A DNA stretch of 64,000 nucleotides from Pseudodesulfovibrio sp. zrk46 (GTDB taxonomy: Bacteria > Desulfobacterota > Desulfovibrionia > Desulfovibrionales > Desulfovibrionaceae), in contig NZ_CP051216.1 in NCBI RefSeq assembly GCF_012516435.1, positions 124,001 to 188,000 of the forward strand, given 5' to 3'. The notes under the pieces were generated by a model. The model made no database searches and was not told where the DNA came from. It worked only from the letters and a program-made list of their open reading frames with translations. Shown in pieces: positions 1 through 9,250 of the stretch. The position numbers and the translations under genes are program-made. Positions within the stretch are counted from its first letter, which is position 1, and each line of letters starts with the position of its first letter.

Positions 1-22
1 CCGGCCACGCGCCGACGAGACT

Positions 23-50
23 GCCCCGGCCTAACCACCGGGGCTTTTTT
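23..50 (+). terminator. Rho-independent terminator of a gene left of the window
   Basis: Inverted repeat with 7-bp arms GCCCCGG (23-29) and CCGGGGC (38-44), an 8-base loop, then six T. It faces right and must end a plus-strand transcript that starts before position 1. No coding sequence of that gene is visible here. Confidence 0.85.
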
Positions 51-140
51 GTAACGCCCCCTTGAAGACAACACATCCACTTCAGCACGAACTTGTACAA
101 ATCCATATCTCCACTATATGCACAGCATAGAGGTTGATGC

Positions 141-1289
141 ATGACACGGTTGCTTTCCACTTTTCTCACATTCATGCTGCTGACACTCGTCATTCCGACC
201 GTCAGCTTTGCCGAAGGCGACGCCATGTGGTTCGAAACCATGGAGGACACGTCAGCAGTAGCAGAGAAAACCGGCAAGTCATTCACCGACAGAATCGTCC
301 TCGCGCCAGTTCCCATGATCAACCCTACTCTGGGCGGGGGAATTATTGGTGTCGGCATGTACATGCACCCCGAAGATGATTTCGGGAATGATAGCCAAGG
401 AGAGAACAACGCCACCCGCCACTCAATTTCAGGCGTCGCGGGAATGCTCTCGACCAACAGAAGCTGGGCTGTCGGTGGATTCCACAAAGGATTTTACGCT
501 AACGACAAATTCCGAGGCACAGCTCTCCTTGGCTACGGAGAGTTCAACCTGAAATTCTATGGCATCGGCGATGACTCCATCCTCCGCGATAGACCCATCA
601 AGTATACCGCCAACATCACGGCCTTTCAGCCAACCTTTCTCGCGAAGATTTCGGACAACTGGTTCATCGGTCCCAGATACAAACTCTTCAACTGGCACCT
701 CGGCTTCAATCTGTCTGAACTGCATAACAAGCTGCCGGACCTGAAACAGAGCTTCACCACCGGTGGTTTTGGACTGGCCGGGGAGTGGGACACCACTGAC
801 CACAGCGTCTATGCCACCAAGGGCGGCAAGTTCGAGTTCTCCCTCATGGACTACAGGGATGTCTGGGGCGGAGACCTTACCTACGCAAAGTCGGAAATGA
901 ACTATAACCACTACTGGTCCCCCACCGACAGGCTCGTACTGGCAGGCCGGGCCGACCTGAACCTGTCCACGGGCAGCACACCGTTTTTCGACATGCCGTT
1001 CCTGCATCTTCGCGGCTTTCCTTACGCCCAGTATATCGACAAGCAATCCGCTTCCATTCAGGCCGAAGCCCGATATGAGATATCCAAAAAATGGGCCGCC
1101 AACCTCTTTGGCGGACTGGGCTGGATCGGCGAATCTCCCAAAGAACTCTACAAACGCCCTGTCATCCCCACTGGCGGCGCGGGCATCCGTTATCTCATCT
1201 CCGAGGAACAACGCATGTATATGGGAATGGAAGCAGCATTCGGACCAGACTCCAAGGCGCTGTATTTCCGAATTGGGGAATACTTCTAA
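141..1289 (+). CDS. BamA/TamA-like outer-membrane beta-barrel protein (surface antigen D15 type)
   Basis: The 382-aa product starts with a signal peptide of about 24 residues ending in SFAEG. The rest is made of alternating amphipathic strands rich in Tyr, Phe, Trp and Gly, as in the C-terminal barrel of the Omp85/D15 superfamily. It ends in Phe, the usual last residue of barrels inserted by BamA. There is no room for POTRA repeats, so this is a stand-alone barrel, as in patatin-linked or orphan D15 proteins, and not BamA itself. AGAGG at 130-134 precedes the ATG. It is monocistronic, with about 170 bp before the next gene. Family placement rests on overall pattern; substrate or partner is unknown. 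Confidence 0.7.
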   Translation: MTRLLSTFLTFMLLTLVIPTVSFAEGDAMWFETMEDTSAVAEKTGKSFTDRIVLAPVPMINPTLGGGIIGVGMYMHPEDDFGNDSQGENNATRHSISGVAGMLSTNRSWAVGGFHKGFYANDKFRGTALLGYGEFNLKFYGIGDDSILRDRPIKYTANITAFQPTFLAKISDNWFIGPRYKLFNWHLGFNLSELHNKLPDLKQSFTTGGFGLAGEWDTTDHSVYATKGGKFEFSLMDYRDVWGGDLTYAKSEMNYNHYWSPTDRLVLAGRADLNLSTGSTPFFDMPFLHLRGFPYAQYIDKQSASIQAEARYEISKKWAANLFGGLGWIGESPKELYKRPVIPTGGAGIRYLISEEQRMYMGMEAAFGPDSKALYFRIGEYF

Positions 1290-1457
1290 GCGGTTCTCAC
1301 TTTTTTCTGAAAAAACACAACATTCATTGATTATAATTGTCCATTGCTTTGATTTTTGGTCAAAGTTGGCGCATAGTGAATAGACACCTAAGAGACTCAC
1401 CCGGATCACTCGCAGCAAGTCGGGCATCGGAACTGAACAGTGTCAGGAGGGGACAGG

Positions 1458-1832
1458 ATGGCCAAGGTACTCATCGCTGAAGACGACAGAATTTCCCAAA
1501 AACTTGCCCTCAAGATAGTAGAGGAAATGGGCCACGTCGGGTTCATCAGCCCGCATGGAAAGCATGCGTACGAAGCGCTCACGGCCAGCAACGACTTTGA
1601 CTTGCTTCTCACCGACATCATGATGCCGGAGATGGATGGGCAGCAGCTCATCAAGACCATCCGGGGGGACCAGCAGTTCACGGACTTCCCCATTATCATC
1701 ATGTCCGCGGTGGTGGGTGTAAACGACATTTCCAATCTCCTGAAACTCGGGGCCACCCTCTTTCTGGCCAAGCCCCTCGACCGGGCGGAGCTTCAGAGCT
1801 ACATCAGACGCTGCCTTGGAGAAAAGGAATAG
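1458..1832 (+). CDS. Single-domain response regulator (CheY-like receiver)
   Basis: A 124-aa stand-alone receiver domain. Visible are the acidic pair EDD near residue 10, the phospho-acceptor Asp in LLTDIMMPEMDG, the conserved Ser in IIIMSA and the Lys in LAKPLDRAEL. There is no output domain, so it should act by protein contact, in a phosphorelay or on another regulator. The start is the ATG at 1458, since AGGAGG (1445-1450) lies 7 nt upstream; an upstream in-frame start would place that ribosome-binding site inside the gene. No kinase is adjacent. A strong terminator follows. Confidence 0.9.
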   Translation: MAKVLIAEDDRISQKLALKIVEEMGHVGFISPHGKHAYEALTASNDFDLLLTDIMMPEMDGQQLIKTIRGDQQFTDFPIIIMSAVVGVNDISNLLKLGATLFLAKPLDRAELQSYIRRCLGEKE

Positions 1833-1848
1833 CATCCCGAACCAAATC

Positions 1849-1885
1849 AGCCGCCTGCGCCGAAAACGCAGGCGGCTTTCTTTTG
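1849..1885 (+). terminator. Rho-independent terminator after the receiver gene
   Basis: Perfect 11-bp stem AGCCGCCTGCG (1849-1859) / CGCAGGCGGCT (1867-1877) followed by a T-rich tract to 1885. It separates the receiver gene from the glycosyltransferase. Confidence 0.9.
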
Positions 1886-1974
1886 CGCAAAGGTTGCGCT
1901 CTCCCCGGTTGCCGGGTATCCCATGCTATGTATAGGGAACGCATCCGGTCCGTAGTCGAGTACAAGGAACACGC

Positions 1975-3222
1975 ATGAACATACTCATCACTCACAATAA
2001 CTTCCCCGCCCAGTTCCGGCATGTCGCCGAATACCTTGGCCGTACGCCCGGTAACAAGGTGGTCTTTGCCACCAAGAATCTGCGCAAGGAGTGGTTCATT
2101 GATGGAGTGAACAAGGTGCTGTTCAAACCGGATGGCGAACTCCCCGAATCCCCGCACTACCCGCTCGTCAACAATTTCGAGGAAGCCATTCGCCACGGCG
2201 TCGGCATGGTCCGCACCTGCAATGCACTCAAAAAGAAAGGATTCATTCCAGACGTCATTATCGGCCACTCGGGATGGGGGCAGACCATGTTCCTGAGGGA
2301 TGTCTACCCGGACACGCCCTTCATCGGCTACTTCGAGTGGTACTACAATGCGAACAGCCCGGAGACGACCTTTGACAAACGCCGCCGCAGTGACGGGCAA
2401 CTGGCCCAACTGCGTCTGCGCAACACCGCCATCCTCCACGATCTGGTGGCATGCCGCCACGGTATTACACCCACTGCATGGCAGCGCTCCCAATTCCCCT
2501 CTGAATTTCAGCCAAAGATCGCCCAGATACATGACGGCATCAACACCCAATATTTCGCTCCGGCAGAAGGCGGCAGGCTCCCCATTGAAAAACTGGACCT
2601 GCCCAATGCCGACCTGACCGGAGCCAAGGAACTGGTGACTTACTGCTCCCGTGGCCTGGAGCCCTACCGCGGGTTCCCGCAGTTCTATGAAGCCCTGCCT
2701 GCCATTCTGGAAGAACGCCCCGACTGCCATGTGCTCATCGTGGGCGAAGACCGTGTCTGCTACAGCGCAAAGCTGCCCGACGGACGCACCTACAAGCAGG
2801 AGATGACCGAGAAGATCAAGGTGGACGAAAAACGCGTCCACTTCACCGGCCCCCTGCCGTACGGCCTCTACAAGCAGGTTCTTCAGGCCTCATCGGCTCA
2901 TATTTACCTGACATGGCCCTTTGTGCTCTCATGGTCTTTCCTTGAGGCCATGTCCTGCGGCTGTCTCATGGTTGGCTCCAACACCGAACCCGTACGAGAG
3001 GTGCTTCGTCACCGCGAGAATGGATTGCTCACCGACTTCCATTCATCAGAGAAGATCGCCAAGACCGTGATCTTTGCCCTGAACAGGCAGGACTCTCTCA
3101 CTGACCTCAGAAAAAACGCACGCCAGACCATTCTGGACAAGTACTGTCTCAGCAAGTGTCTGCCCGTGCATCTCAACCTATTGGCTCAGGCGGCCAAGGA
3201 CGGCCCTGGTCGCTTCAAGTAA
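1975..3222 (+). CDS. Glycosyltransferase family 4 (GT-B fold)
   Basis: The 415-aa product begins with a Rossmann-like motif containing NNFPAQFRH, typical of the N-terminal domain of a GT4 subgroup (Glyco_trans_4_3). The C-terminal half has the GT-B donor-binding features: a YCSRGLEPYRGF stretch, LIVGEDR, and SFLEAMSCGCLMVGSNTEPVREV, where the Glu and the Gly-Cys-rich loop bind the nucleotide sugar. It probably transfers a sugar to a cell-surface glycan or lipid; the acceptor cannot be told. AAGGA at 1964-1968 supports the ATG at 1975. It is followed after 19 bp by a cyclophilin, probably co-transcribed. Confidence 0.88.
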   Translation: MNILITHNNFPAQFRHVAEYLGRTPGNKVVFATKNLRKEWFIDGVNKVLFKPDGELPESPHYPLVNNFEEAIRHGVGMVRTCNALKKKGFIPDVIIGHSGWGQTMFLRDVYPDTPFIGYFEWYYNANSPETTFDKRRRSDGQLAQLRLRNTAILHDLVACRHGITPTAWQRSQFPSEFQPKIAQIHDGINTQYFAPAEGGRLPIEKLDLPNADLTGAKELVTYCSRGLEPYRGFPQFYEALPAILEERPDCHVLIVGEDRVCYSAKLPDGRTYKQEMTEKIKVDEKRVHFTGPLPYGLYKQVLQASSAHIYLTWPFVLSWSFLEAMSCGCLMVGSNTEPVREVLRHRENGLLTDFHSSEKIAKTVIFALNRQDSLTDLRKNARQTILDKYCLSKCLPVHLNLLAQAAKDGPGRFK

Positions 3223-3241
3223 CCCTCAACCCGGATTACAA

Positions 3242-3784
3242 ATGAAAAGCATCAAGAATCTGTTATTTGCGGTTGTCCTCACCCTGATCATGGCCACTCC
3301 CGGCCTGGCGATGGACAAGGAAAACACCCTGCTCATGGACCTTCCCACCGGCCGTGTGATCATTGAAATGTACCCCAAACTGGCACCCAAACACGTCGAA
3401 CGCATCAAGGAACTCGTCCGTATGAAGTTCTATGACGGACTGGTCTTCCACCGCGTCATCGAAGGCTTCATGGCACAGGGCGGCGATCCGACCGGCACGG
3501 GCATGGGCGGCTCCGGCGAAAAACTGCCTGCTGAATTCTCCCGTGTCCCCTTTGAGCGCGGCACTGCTGCCATGGCTCGCGCCAATGACCCCAACAGCGC
3601 TGACAGCCAGTTCTTCATCTGCTTCACCCGCGTTCCCAGCCTGGACCGCAAGTACACCATCTGGGGCAAAGTCGTCTCCGGCATGGAGCACGTGGACAAG
3701 ATCAAGAAAGGCCGTGGGCAGAACGGCATGGTGAAAGACCCCGACGCCATCGTGCGCATGCGCATTGCAGCTGACGTCTACTAG
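3242..3784 (+). CDS. Periplasmic cyclophilin-type peptidyl-prolyl cis-trans isomerase
   Basis: A 180-aa protein with a signal peptide (residues 1 to about 23, ending GLAM) and a compact cyclophilin domain. Motifs seen are FHRVIEGFMAQGGDPTGTG (catalytic Arg and Gln-Gly-Gly), AMARANDPNSADSQFFICF and the YTIWGKVVSGMEHVDKI tail. It catalyses proline isomerisation during folding of exported proteins. The usual Trp of large cyclophilins is absent, as in bacterial PpiA-type enzymes. It sits 19 bp after the glycosyltransferase gene and ends at a bidirectional terminator. Confidence 0.93.
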   Translation: MKSIKNLLFAVVLTLIMATPGLAMDKENTLLMDLPTGRVIIEMYPKLAPKHVERIKELVRMKFYDGLVFHRVIEGFMAQGGDPTGTGMGGSGEKLPAEFSRVPFERGTAAMARANDPNSADSQFFICFTRVPSLDRKYTIWGKVVSGMEHVDKIKKGRGQNGMVKDPDAIVRMRIAADVY

Positions 3785-3803
3785 CCGCAGCTGCGATAGA
3801 TAC

Positions 3804-3838
3804 AAAAAAAGGCGCGCTCCATATGGAGCGCGCCTTTT
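3804..3838. terminator. Bidirectional terminator between convergent genes
   Basis: Stem GGCGCGCTCC (3811-3820) / GGAGCGCGCC (3825-3834) with loop ATAT, flanked by seven A on the left and TTTT on the right. It can therefore terminate both the cyclophilin gene and the acyl-CoA synthetase gene. Confidence 0.92.
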
Positions 3839-3858
3839 CATTATCCATACTGATTCAA

Positions 3859-5742
3859 CTACTTGTTGAGGTAGAGGAATCGCTTGATCTTCTGAGTGGG
3901 TGTCTTCTCGAACGGTTCACGCTGTTCCATGACACGAGTGAGACGGGCAAAGGTGGAGACCTTGGAGTTGACTTCCTTGCGGATGTCCTCCAGCAGTTTC
4001 TGCACCTTGGCGCGGACTTCGGATTCAATCATGTTACCCACGCCAAACTCTTCATCCAGCGCGTCATAGTTGAGGTGAATCTTGGCCACCAGCTTCCCAT
4101 CATCTTCGTAGGCGAGGGATTCCATGACGTGATCACAGGTATTGATGATCGCTTCCACTTCTTCGGGATAGATATTCTCACCGCTGGGACCAATGATCAC
4201 GTTCTTGAGGCGCCCCTTGATATAGAGGTAGTTGTCGTCATCAAACACACCGAGGTCGCCGGTCTTGAGCCAGCCGTCTTCGGTGAAGGTGTTCTCAGTG
4301 TCCTTGGGAGCCTTGTAATACTCGCGCATGACGTTGGGTCCCTTAGCGAGGATTTCGCCTTCACCAGTCTCCGGATCAGGATCTTCGATCTTGAGGCGGA
4401 TGCCGGGGAGTGCCGGACCAATGCCGCGCAGGCGCTGCTTGCCGGGACGAGTACCTGCCAGCAAGGGCGAGGTTTCAGTCATGCCGTAGCCGATGGCGTA
4501 GGGGAAACCGGCGTCATTCAGGAATTTCTCCACTTCAGGAGCGATGGCTGCGCCACCGATGCACATGCAGCGAAGTTCGCCGCCAAAGGCCTCGATGAGC
4601 TTGCCACCTGCGATCTGGGAGACCTTGCGACGGGCTGCACCGATCTTGAGCAAGCTGCCGACCACACCCTTACGGTTGAGCTTGGGCCTGATGCGCTTCT
4701 TGTAAATTTTTTCGATGATCAGCGGGACCACACACATGACGGTTGGACGAACCTTCTGCATGGCGGGCAACAAGGTCGTAGGAGTCGGCGGACGACGCAG
4801 GTAGTGGATGGAAGAACCGCAGTGAATGGGAACCAGCGTACCCACCGTAGATTCGTAGGTGTGGGACATGGGCAGCACGGAAAGAAAACGATCTTCCTTG
4901 TAAACCGGGATAGTCTGGATACCCGCGATAACGTTGGCGACCAGATTGCCGTGGGTCAGAACCACGCCCTTGGAGTGACCAGTGGTGCCTGAAGTGTAGA
5001 GGATCACTGCCACGCTGTCCTTGGTAAGAACAAACACCTTACCGGTCTTGCTATCGAAGAACTTGCGTGCCTTGAGGCTGAATTCGCCGAACTTGGAACG
5101 GGCAGTGTCTACCGCACCGGAAATCTTGGCCTTAGTGTCATCATCGACCTTGTCCATGAGCTTCTGGGCCTTTTCGCCCAGCTCATCGAACTTATCCCTG
5201 GCGTTCTCGACAGCCTTGCTCTCGGTTTCGCTGTCAATGAACTTGCGGGCTTTTTCGCCCAGTTCTTCAAAACGCTCACGAGCGGTGTCCACGGCTTCAT
5301 CAAAGGTCGTCTTGGGAGCGTCCTCATTGATGATGGACAGGTCGTTCATGCAGATGACCGTCTTGAGATGGGGCAGGTTCTCCCCTTCCACCTTCTCCAT
5401 GTAACGTTCCGAAGCGATGACCACCTTGGCCTCGGAGTGGCGGAGGATGTGATGCACCGCGCTGTGATGGAATTCCTGCAGAATAGGAACCGCGATGGCA
5501 CCCATGGTGGTGATGGCGAAATAGGAAATGGCCCAGTTGGGCATGTTTTCGCTGATAATGGCGACCTTGTCTTCCGGCTTAATCCCGCAGCCGGCCAACA
5601 TGATACCGAGGTCACGAACCTTTGCCTGCATCTGGGCGTAGGTCATGGGTTCGTCGCCCACGAAGCTGAGGGCTTTCCTTTCGGCGTACTGGGCTACGGA
5701 GCTATCCAGCAGGTCTTTGAGAGTCTTGATCTGATCGTTCAC
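3859..5742 (-). CDS. Long-chain acyl-CoA synthetase (AMP-forming) with a helical repeat insertion
   Basis: ANL-superfamily ligase that activates a fatty acid to acyl-AMP and then acyl-CoA. Numbered from the upstream in-frame TTG at 5754, motifs are YTSGTTGHSKG (253-263, ATP phosphate loop), YGMTETSP (423-430), TGDLG (498-502) and GRLKN (514-518). I prefer the GTG at 5742 because GGAGGA (5752-5747) lies 4 nt before it; the TTG would overlap that site. Between residues 150 and 240, where FadD-type enzymes have a short loop, there are three copies of a roughly 30-residue Ala/Lys/Glu-rich helical unit. It lies downstream of the hybrid kinase gene on the same strand and ends at the shared terminator. 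Confidence 0.92.
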   Translation of the reverse strand: MNDQIKTLKDLLDSSVAQYAERKALSFVGDEPMTYAQMQAKVRDLGIMLAGCGIKPEDKVAIISENMPNWAISYFAITTMGAIAVPILQEFHHSAVHHILRHSEAKVVIASERYMEKVEGENLPHLKTVICMNDLSIINEDAPKTTFDEAVDTARERFEELGEKARKFIDSETESKAVENARDKFDELGEKAQKLMDKVDDDTKAKISGAVDTARSKFGEFSLKARKFFDSKTGKVFVLTKDSVAVILYTSGTTGHSKGVVLTHGNLVANVIAGIQTIPVYKEDRFLSVLPMSHTYESTVGTLVPIHCGSSIHYLRRPPTPTTLLPAMQKVRPTVMCVVPLIIEKIYKKRIRPKLNRKGVVGSLLKIGAARRKVSQIAGGKLIEAFGGELRCMCIGGAAIAPEVEKFLNDAGFPYAIGYGMTETSPLLAGTRPGKQRLRGIGPALPGIRLKIEDPDPETGEGEILAKGPNVMREYYKAPKDTENTFTEDGWLKTGDLGVFDDDNYLYIKGRLKNVIIGPSGENIYPEEVEAIINTCDHVMESLAYEDDGKLVAKIHLNYDALDEEFGVGNMIESEVRAKVQKLLEDIRKEVNSKVSTFARLTRVMEQREPFEKTPTQKIKRFLYLNK

Positions 5743-5805
5743 GCGGTCCTCCAAAAGATGATGCGCTGCATGCGCGTAAGAGCCATATCATCTCAGGCTA
5801 CGGCG

Positions 5806-8800
5806 TCAAGCATCTGTTTTCCGTTTACGCACGGCAGCGGAGAGGCGGGAGAGAACACCGACCAGGTCCACGAACTCCACCGGCTTGGCTAAATAATCAT
5901 CCATGCCCGCTGACAGAAACTTCTCCCGGTCCCCTTTCATGGCATGCGCCGTCAGTGCCACGATAGGCATATCAGCCCGGGCAATGTACTCGGGATACTC
6001 CCTGATGGCCCGGGTAGTGCTCAGGCCATCCATGTTGGGCATCTGGATGTCCATGAGTGTCACATCGAAATCGTTCCACTTGAGCAATTCCAGCGCCTGA
6101 AGGCCATCCACTGCCTCGGTGACCGTATGGCCGAGCTTCTCCAGATGACGCTTCACGGACATGCGGTTGACCCGCTCATCTTCCACCAAAAGGATATTCA
6201 AAGGCTCGACCTGAATAGCTACTGACGCAGGCAGATCGTCGGTCATGGGAACACCGAGTCCGGCCTGCACCTTCACAAACAGGTGGATTCTCGTCCCCCG
6301 CTCGCCACCGCTTTCCACGGCAATCTCACCGCCCATGAGGTCGACGAGCCGCTTGACGATGCCGAGGCCAAGGCCAGTACCACCGTAACGACGGGTGTAG
6401 GAACCGTCAGCCTGTGAGAATGCGCGGAATACCGACTCGATCATATCGTCCGGAATACCAATGCCTGTATCGGACACGGTGATGAAAAGCCGCATGGGTT
6501 CGCCCGTTGCAACTGGAGGCAGCTTCCATGACTCCACGGTCACGCTGCCTTTGGGCGTAAATTTCACGGCATTGCCCACCAGATTAAACAGAATCTGCCG
6601 GATACGCGCCTCGTCACCAATGATAATCTGCGGCATGTCCTCGGCGATTTCCACCTTCATATCAAGCTGCTTATCACTGGACTGAACCGTGAAGTTATCG
6701 AGCACGCTATTGACCATATGACGGAAATCGAACGGCTCTTCTTCCAAAATGAGCATCCCGGCTTCCATCTTGGAGAAGTCGAGGACGTCATTGATGACGC
6801 GTAACAGGCTGCGCCCCGAAGTAAGTGCGGTAGCCACAAAGTCGCGCTGTTCGTCATTGAGTTCGGTTTCGTTCACCAACTGGAGCATGCCGAAGATACC
6901 GTTGAGGGGCGTCCTGATTTCATGGCTCATGTTGGCCAGAAATTCACTCTTGGCCCGGCTGGCCAATTCTGCGGCCTCCTTGGCCTCCACCAGTAACTGA
7001 CCGGAGTGATTCCGCTCTTCTTCCACGCGCATGGCGGCCACGATAATACCGATAAGCCGCTCATCTACTGCGGAAGGCTCGTAGTCATCCTTGAAAAAGA
7101 CGCTCAGTACACCGGCTGGGAGCCCGTCGACACGCACCACATGCCCGGCATAGGTCTCGGCCTCCAGAACTTCCACGTCCGGATCGGTCAGGACAAAACG
7201 GGATTCCTGCAACTTGCGAACGACATACATGCCCTCCACATTGCGCCCGATCAGATCATGAGAGAGGTGCCCGGACACCACTTCGGACCCCAGATGCTCT
7301 TCCATGTTCCAGGCGCTTACCGTCACCAGACTGGCCTGACGTGCGCGACAGTAAAACGCGACACTGCCGCCAAGCAGTTGCCCCGCCAGATAGGTCAGAC
7401 GAGTAATGTTTTCATCCGGCACAGAGCCGAATTCCAGCATACACTCGTTGATACTGGCCAGACGGTTCTCGGTCTCCTTGCGCGCCGTGATGTCGTAGGC
7501 AACACCGGTCATACGCAAAGGCTGGCCGGTCTCTGTCCGCTGGGACACACGACCACGGGAAGAAAACCAGCGCCACTCCCCGCTACGAGTACGCAGACGG
7601 AACTGCTGGTTGAGACTGGTGTTCTCGTTCTCCAGCGCACGGCGCATGTCATCCTGTACCTGATCATAATCCTCAGGGTGCAGTCGGACCAACCAGTCGT
7701 CATAGGTATCGCCCAGCTCGGACAAGGTGTACCCCAGCATCTCGGCGTAGCGTTCGCTGAAGACCATGGAACCGGTCACAACATCCCAATCCCAGAAGGC
7801 AAGATCACCGCCCTTGACCGCTTGGTCGAGGCGTTCTTCACTTTCCATCCGGGCCTTTTCCGCGGCCACACGCTCGGACACGTCCACCACGGTGATAAAG
7901 TTATGTATTTCTTCATGGATGTAGAGCGTACTGATGAAAAGCTCCACATCACGAACCCTGCCGCCAGCGAGGCGGTGTTTGGCCATGAGGCGGTTGCGCC
8001 CCTGACTGATTTCCTGAAGGTATCGTTTGACCTTGGGCAGGGGCTCGGCATTGACATCAAAGAGACTCATCCCGATCAGCGCCCCGGCAGGATAACCGTA
8101 AAAAGACTCGGCAGACGGATTCACCTCTACAATTTCATGGCGCGCACCGTTAACCAGCAATTGCGGCAACATATTGTCGGTGAACATGGCGCGGTGGCGC
8201 TCCACACTCTCCCACAGGGCGACCTGTGCACGCTTTCTGACCTTGGTTTCCTTTTCAAGTTCCTCTTCACGGCGAGAAACTTCCGAGGACGTCAGCGTTA
8301 GCCGTTGCCACAACCACAGGCCACCGACTAGCAGCACGGTAACAAGCAGGACGATGCCGGCTACCAGATAGGGTGAATCGGTAAGAAGATCGAAAGAACG
8401 AACCGGAGCCAACCACTTTTCCAGACCAATATAGTAGGCAGAGCGGCTATTTTCTTTGAGCTTGCCCAGATGCGCATCCAGCTCCTGCAACAGCCCTTCC
8501 CCGCTGACCATGGACACGCCGAAGCGGATGCTCACGGGATTGAAGAGCACAGTGGACGCGTGTACGCCCATACTCTCGGAATGGCCCAGACCGTAGAGTC
8601 GATTGGCAATACCGGCATCCACGGACTTATTGGCAATGGCCCGGAACACATCGTGATAGCTGTCGAACTGGATCAGGGTAAAACCGGTACCAAGACTACC
8701 GGCCAGATTCTTGAAGACATCGGCGTTGGGATCACCCTTGACCACGCCGATGTACCGCCCTTCCAGATCCTGGATGTTGTTGACGGCCAGATGGGAGACG

Positions 8801-9138
8801 TACACCGCTCCCCAGTCGGCGATGATGGAATGGGTGGTGAAGCGGAACTTGTCCGCATTGTCATAACTGAACGGCAAAGCAGCGACGATATCCACATCGC
8901 CACTTGCCAGCCAATTGTAAGTATCGCTGCGGTTGCCCCGGCGGAAATGGAGCTTCCAACCGGACTGGGACGCGATCTCCTGCAGGATATCGATGCTGAG
9001 CCCCTGAGGCCTGCCTTTGTCCCCACGAAACGAGAGAGGGGCATCTTCATAATAACCGACCCGAATATCCACCTCAGCCGCCGCAATGCACGGCAGCAGG
9101 CAGATAATCAGAACTATGAATGCCAACCAGCGTTTCAA
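5806..9138 (-). CDS. Hybrid sensor histidine kinase with periplasmic SBP_bac_3 sensor, PAS domains and receiver
   Basis: A 1110-aa inner-membrane kinase. In order: signal peptide (1-21), a bacterial extracellular solute-binding family 3 domain (about 24-245), a membrane segment (256-278), PAS (about 312-425), a second PAS with PAC (about 435-555), a GAF-like region (about 560-705), HisKA with SHEIRTPLNG (His739), HATPase_c with N and G boxes (about 825-960), and a receiver starting at 981 with phospho-acceptor Asp1030. There is no HPt domain, so a separate one is needed. The layout resembles BvgS/EvgS-type sensors, so a small periplasmic ligand such as an amino acid is likely. It is 63 bp upstream of the acyl-CoA synthetase gene on the same strand; whether they share a function is not shown. 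Confidence 0.93.
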   Translation of the reverse strand: MKRWLAFIVLIICLLPCIAAAEVDIRVGYYEDAPLSFRGDKGRPQGLSIDILQEIASQSGWKLHFRRGNRSDTYNWLASGDVDIVAALPFSYDNADKFRFTTHSIIADWGAVYVSHLAVNNIQDLEGRYIGVVKGDPNADVFKNLAGSLGTGFTLIQFDSYHDVFRAIANKSVDAGIANRLYGLGHSESMGVHASTVLFNPVSIRFGVSMVSGEGLLQELDAHLGKLKENSRSAYYIGLEKWLAPVRSFDLLTDSPYLVAGIVLLVTVLLVGGLWLWQRLTLTSSEVSRREEELEKETKVRKRAQVALWESVERHRAMFTDNMLPQLLVNGARHEIVEVNPSAESFYGYPAGALIGMSLFDVNAEPLPKVKRYLQEISQGRNRLMAKHRLAGGRVRDVELFISTLYIHEEIHNFITVVDVSERVAAEKARMESEERLDQAVKGGDLAFWDWDVVTGSMVFSERYAEMLGYTLSELGDTYDDWLVRLHPEDYDQVQDDMRRALENENTSLNQQFRLRTRSGEWRWFSSRGRVSQRTETGQPLRMTGVAYDITARKETENRLASINECMLEFGSVPDENITRLTYLAGQLLGGSVAFYCRARQASLVTVSAWNMEEHLGSEVVSGHLSHDLIGRNVEGMYVVRKLQESRFVLTDPDVEVLEAETYAGHVVRVDGLPAGVLSVFFKDDYEPSAVDERLIGIIVAAMRVEEERNHSGQLLVEAKEAAELASRAKSEFLANMSHEIRTPLNGIFGMLQLVNETELNDEQRDFVATALTSGRSLLRVINDVLDFSKMEAGMLILEEEPFDFRHMVNSVLDNFTVQSSDKQLDMKVEIAEDMPQIIIGDEARIRQILFNLVGNAVKFTPKGSVTVESWKLPPVATGEPMRLFITVSDTGIGIPDDMIESVFRAFSQADGSYTRRYGGTGLGLGIVKRLVDLMGGEIAVESGGERGTRIHLFVKVQAGLGVPMTDDLPASVAIQVEPLNILLVEDERVNRMSVKRHLEKLGHTVTEAVDGLQALELLKWNDFDVTLMDIQMPNMDGLSTTRAIREYPEYIARADMPIVALTAHAMKGDREKFLSAGMDDYLAKPVEFVDLVGVLSRLSAAVRKRKTDA

Positions 9139-9250
9139 GCCTCTCGTCTCCTCTTGTTTGTTAGCAGGCTTTCACCATGCCGCACGAACAAGACGCTATA
9201 CTACATATCGAGAGCCTTTTCATCCATTATATATACATGGGAAAATACTG

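Noticed and set aside
3823-4992. Plus-strand frames over the acyl-CoA synthetase and hybrid kinase (3823-4992, 7006-8301)
   Set aside because: Antisense shadows of the minus-strand enzymes. No ribosome-binding site or domain supports them.
5743-5754. TTG at 5754 as start of the acyl-CoA synthetase (same pattern at 45457 for the hemerythrin receptor)
   Set aside because: In both genes the GGAGGA ribosome-binding site lies within the first codons after the TTG, so the GTG four codons downstream is the better start.
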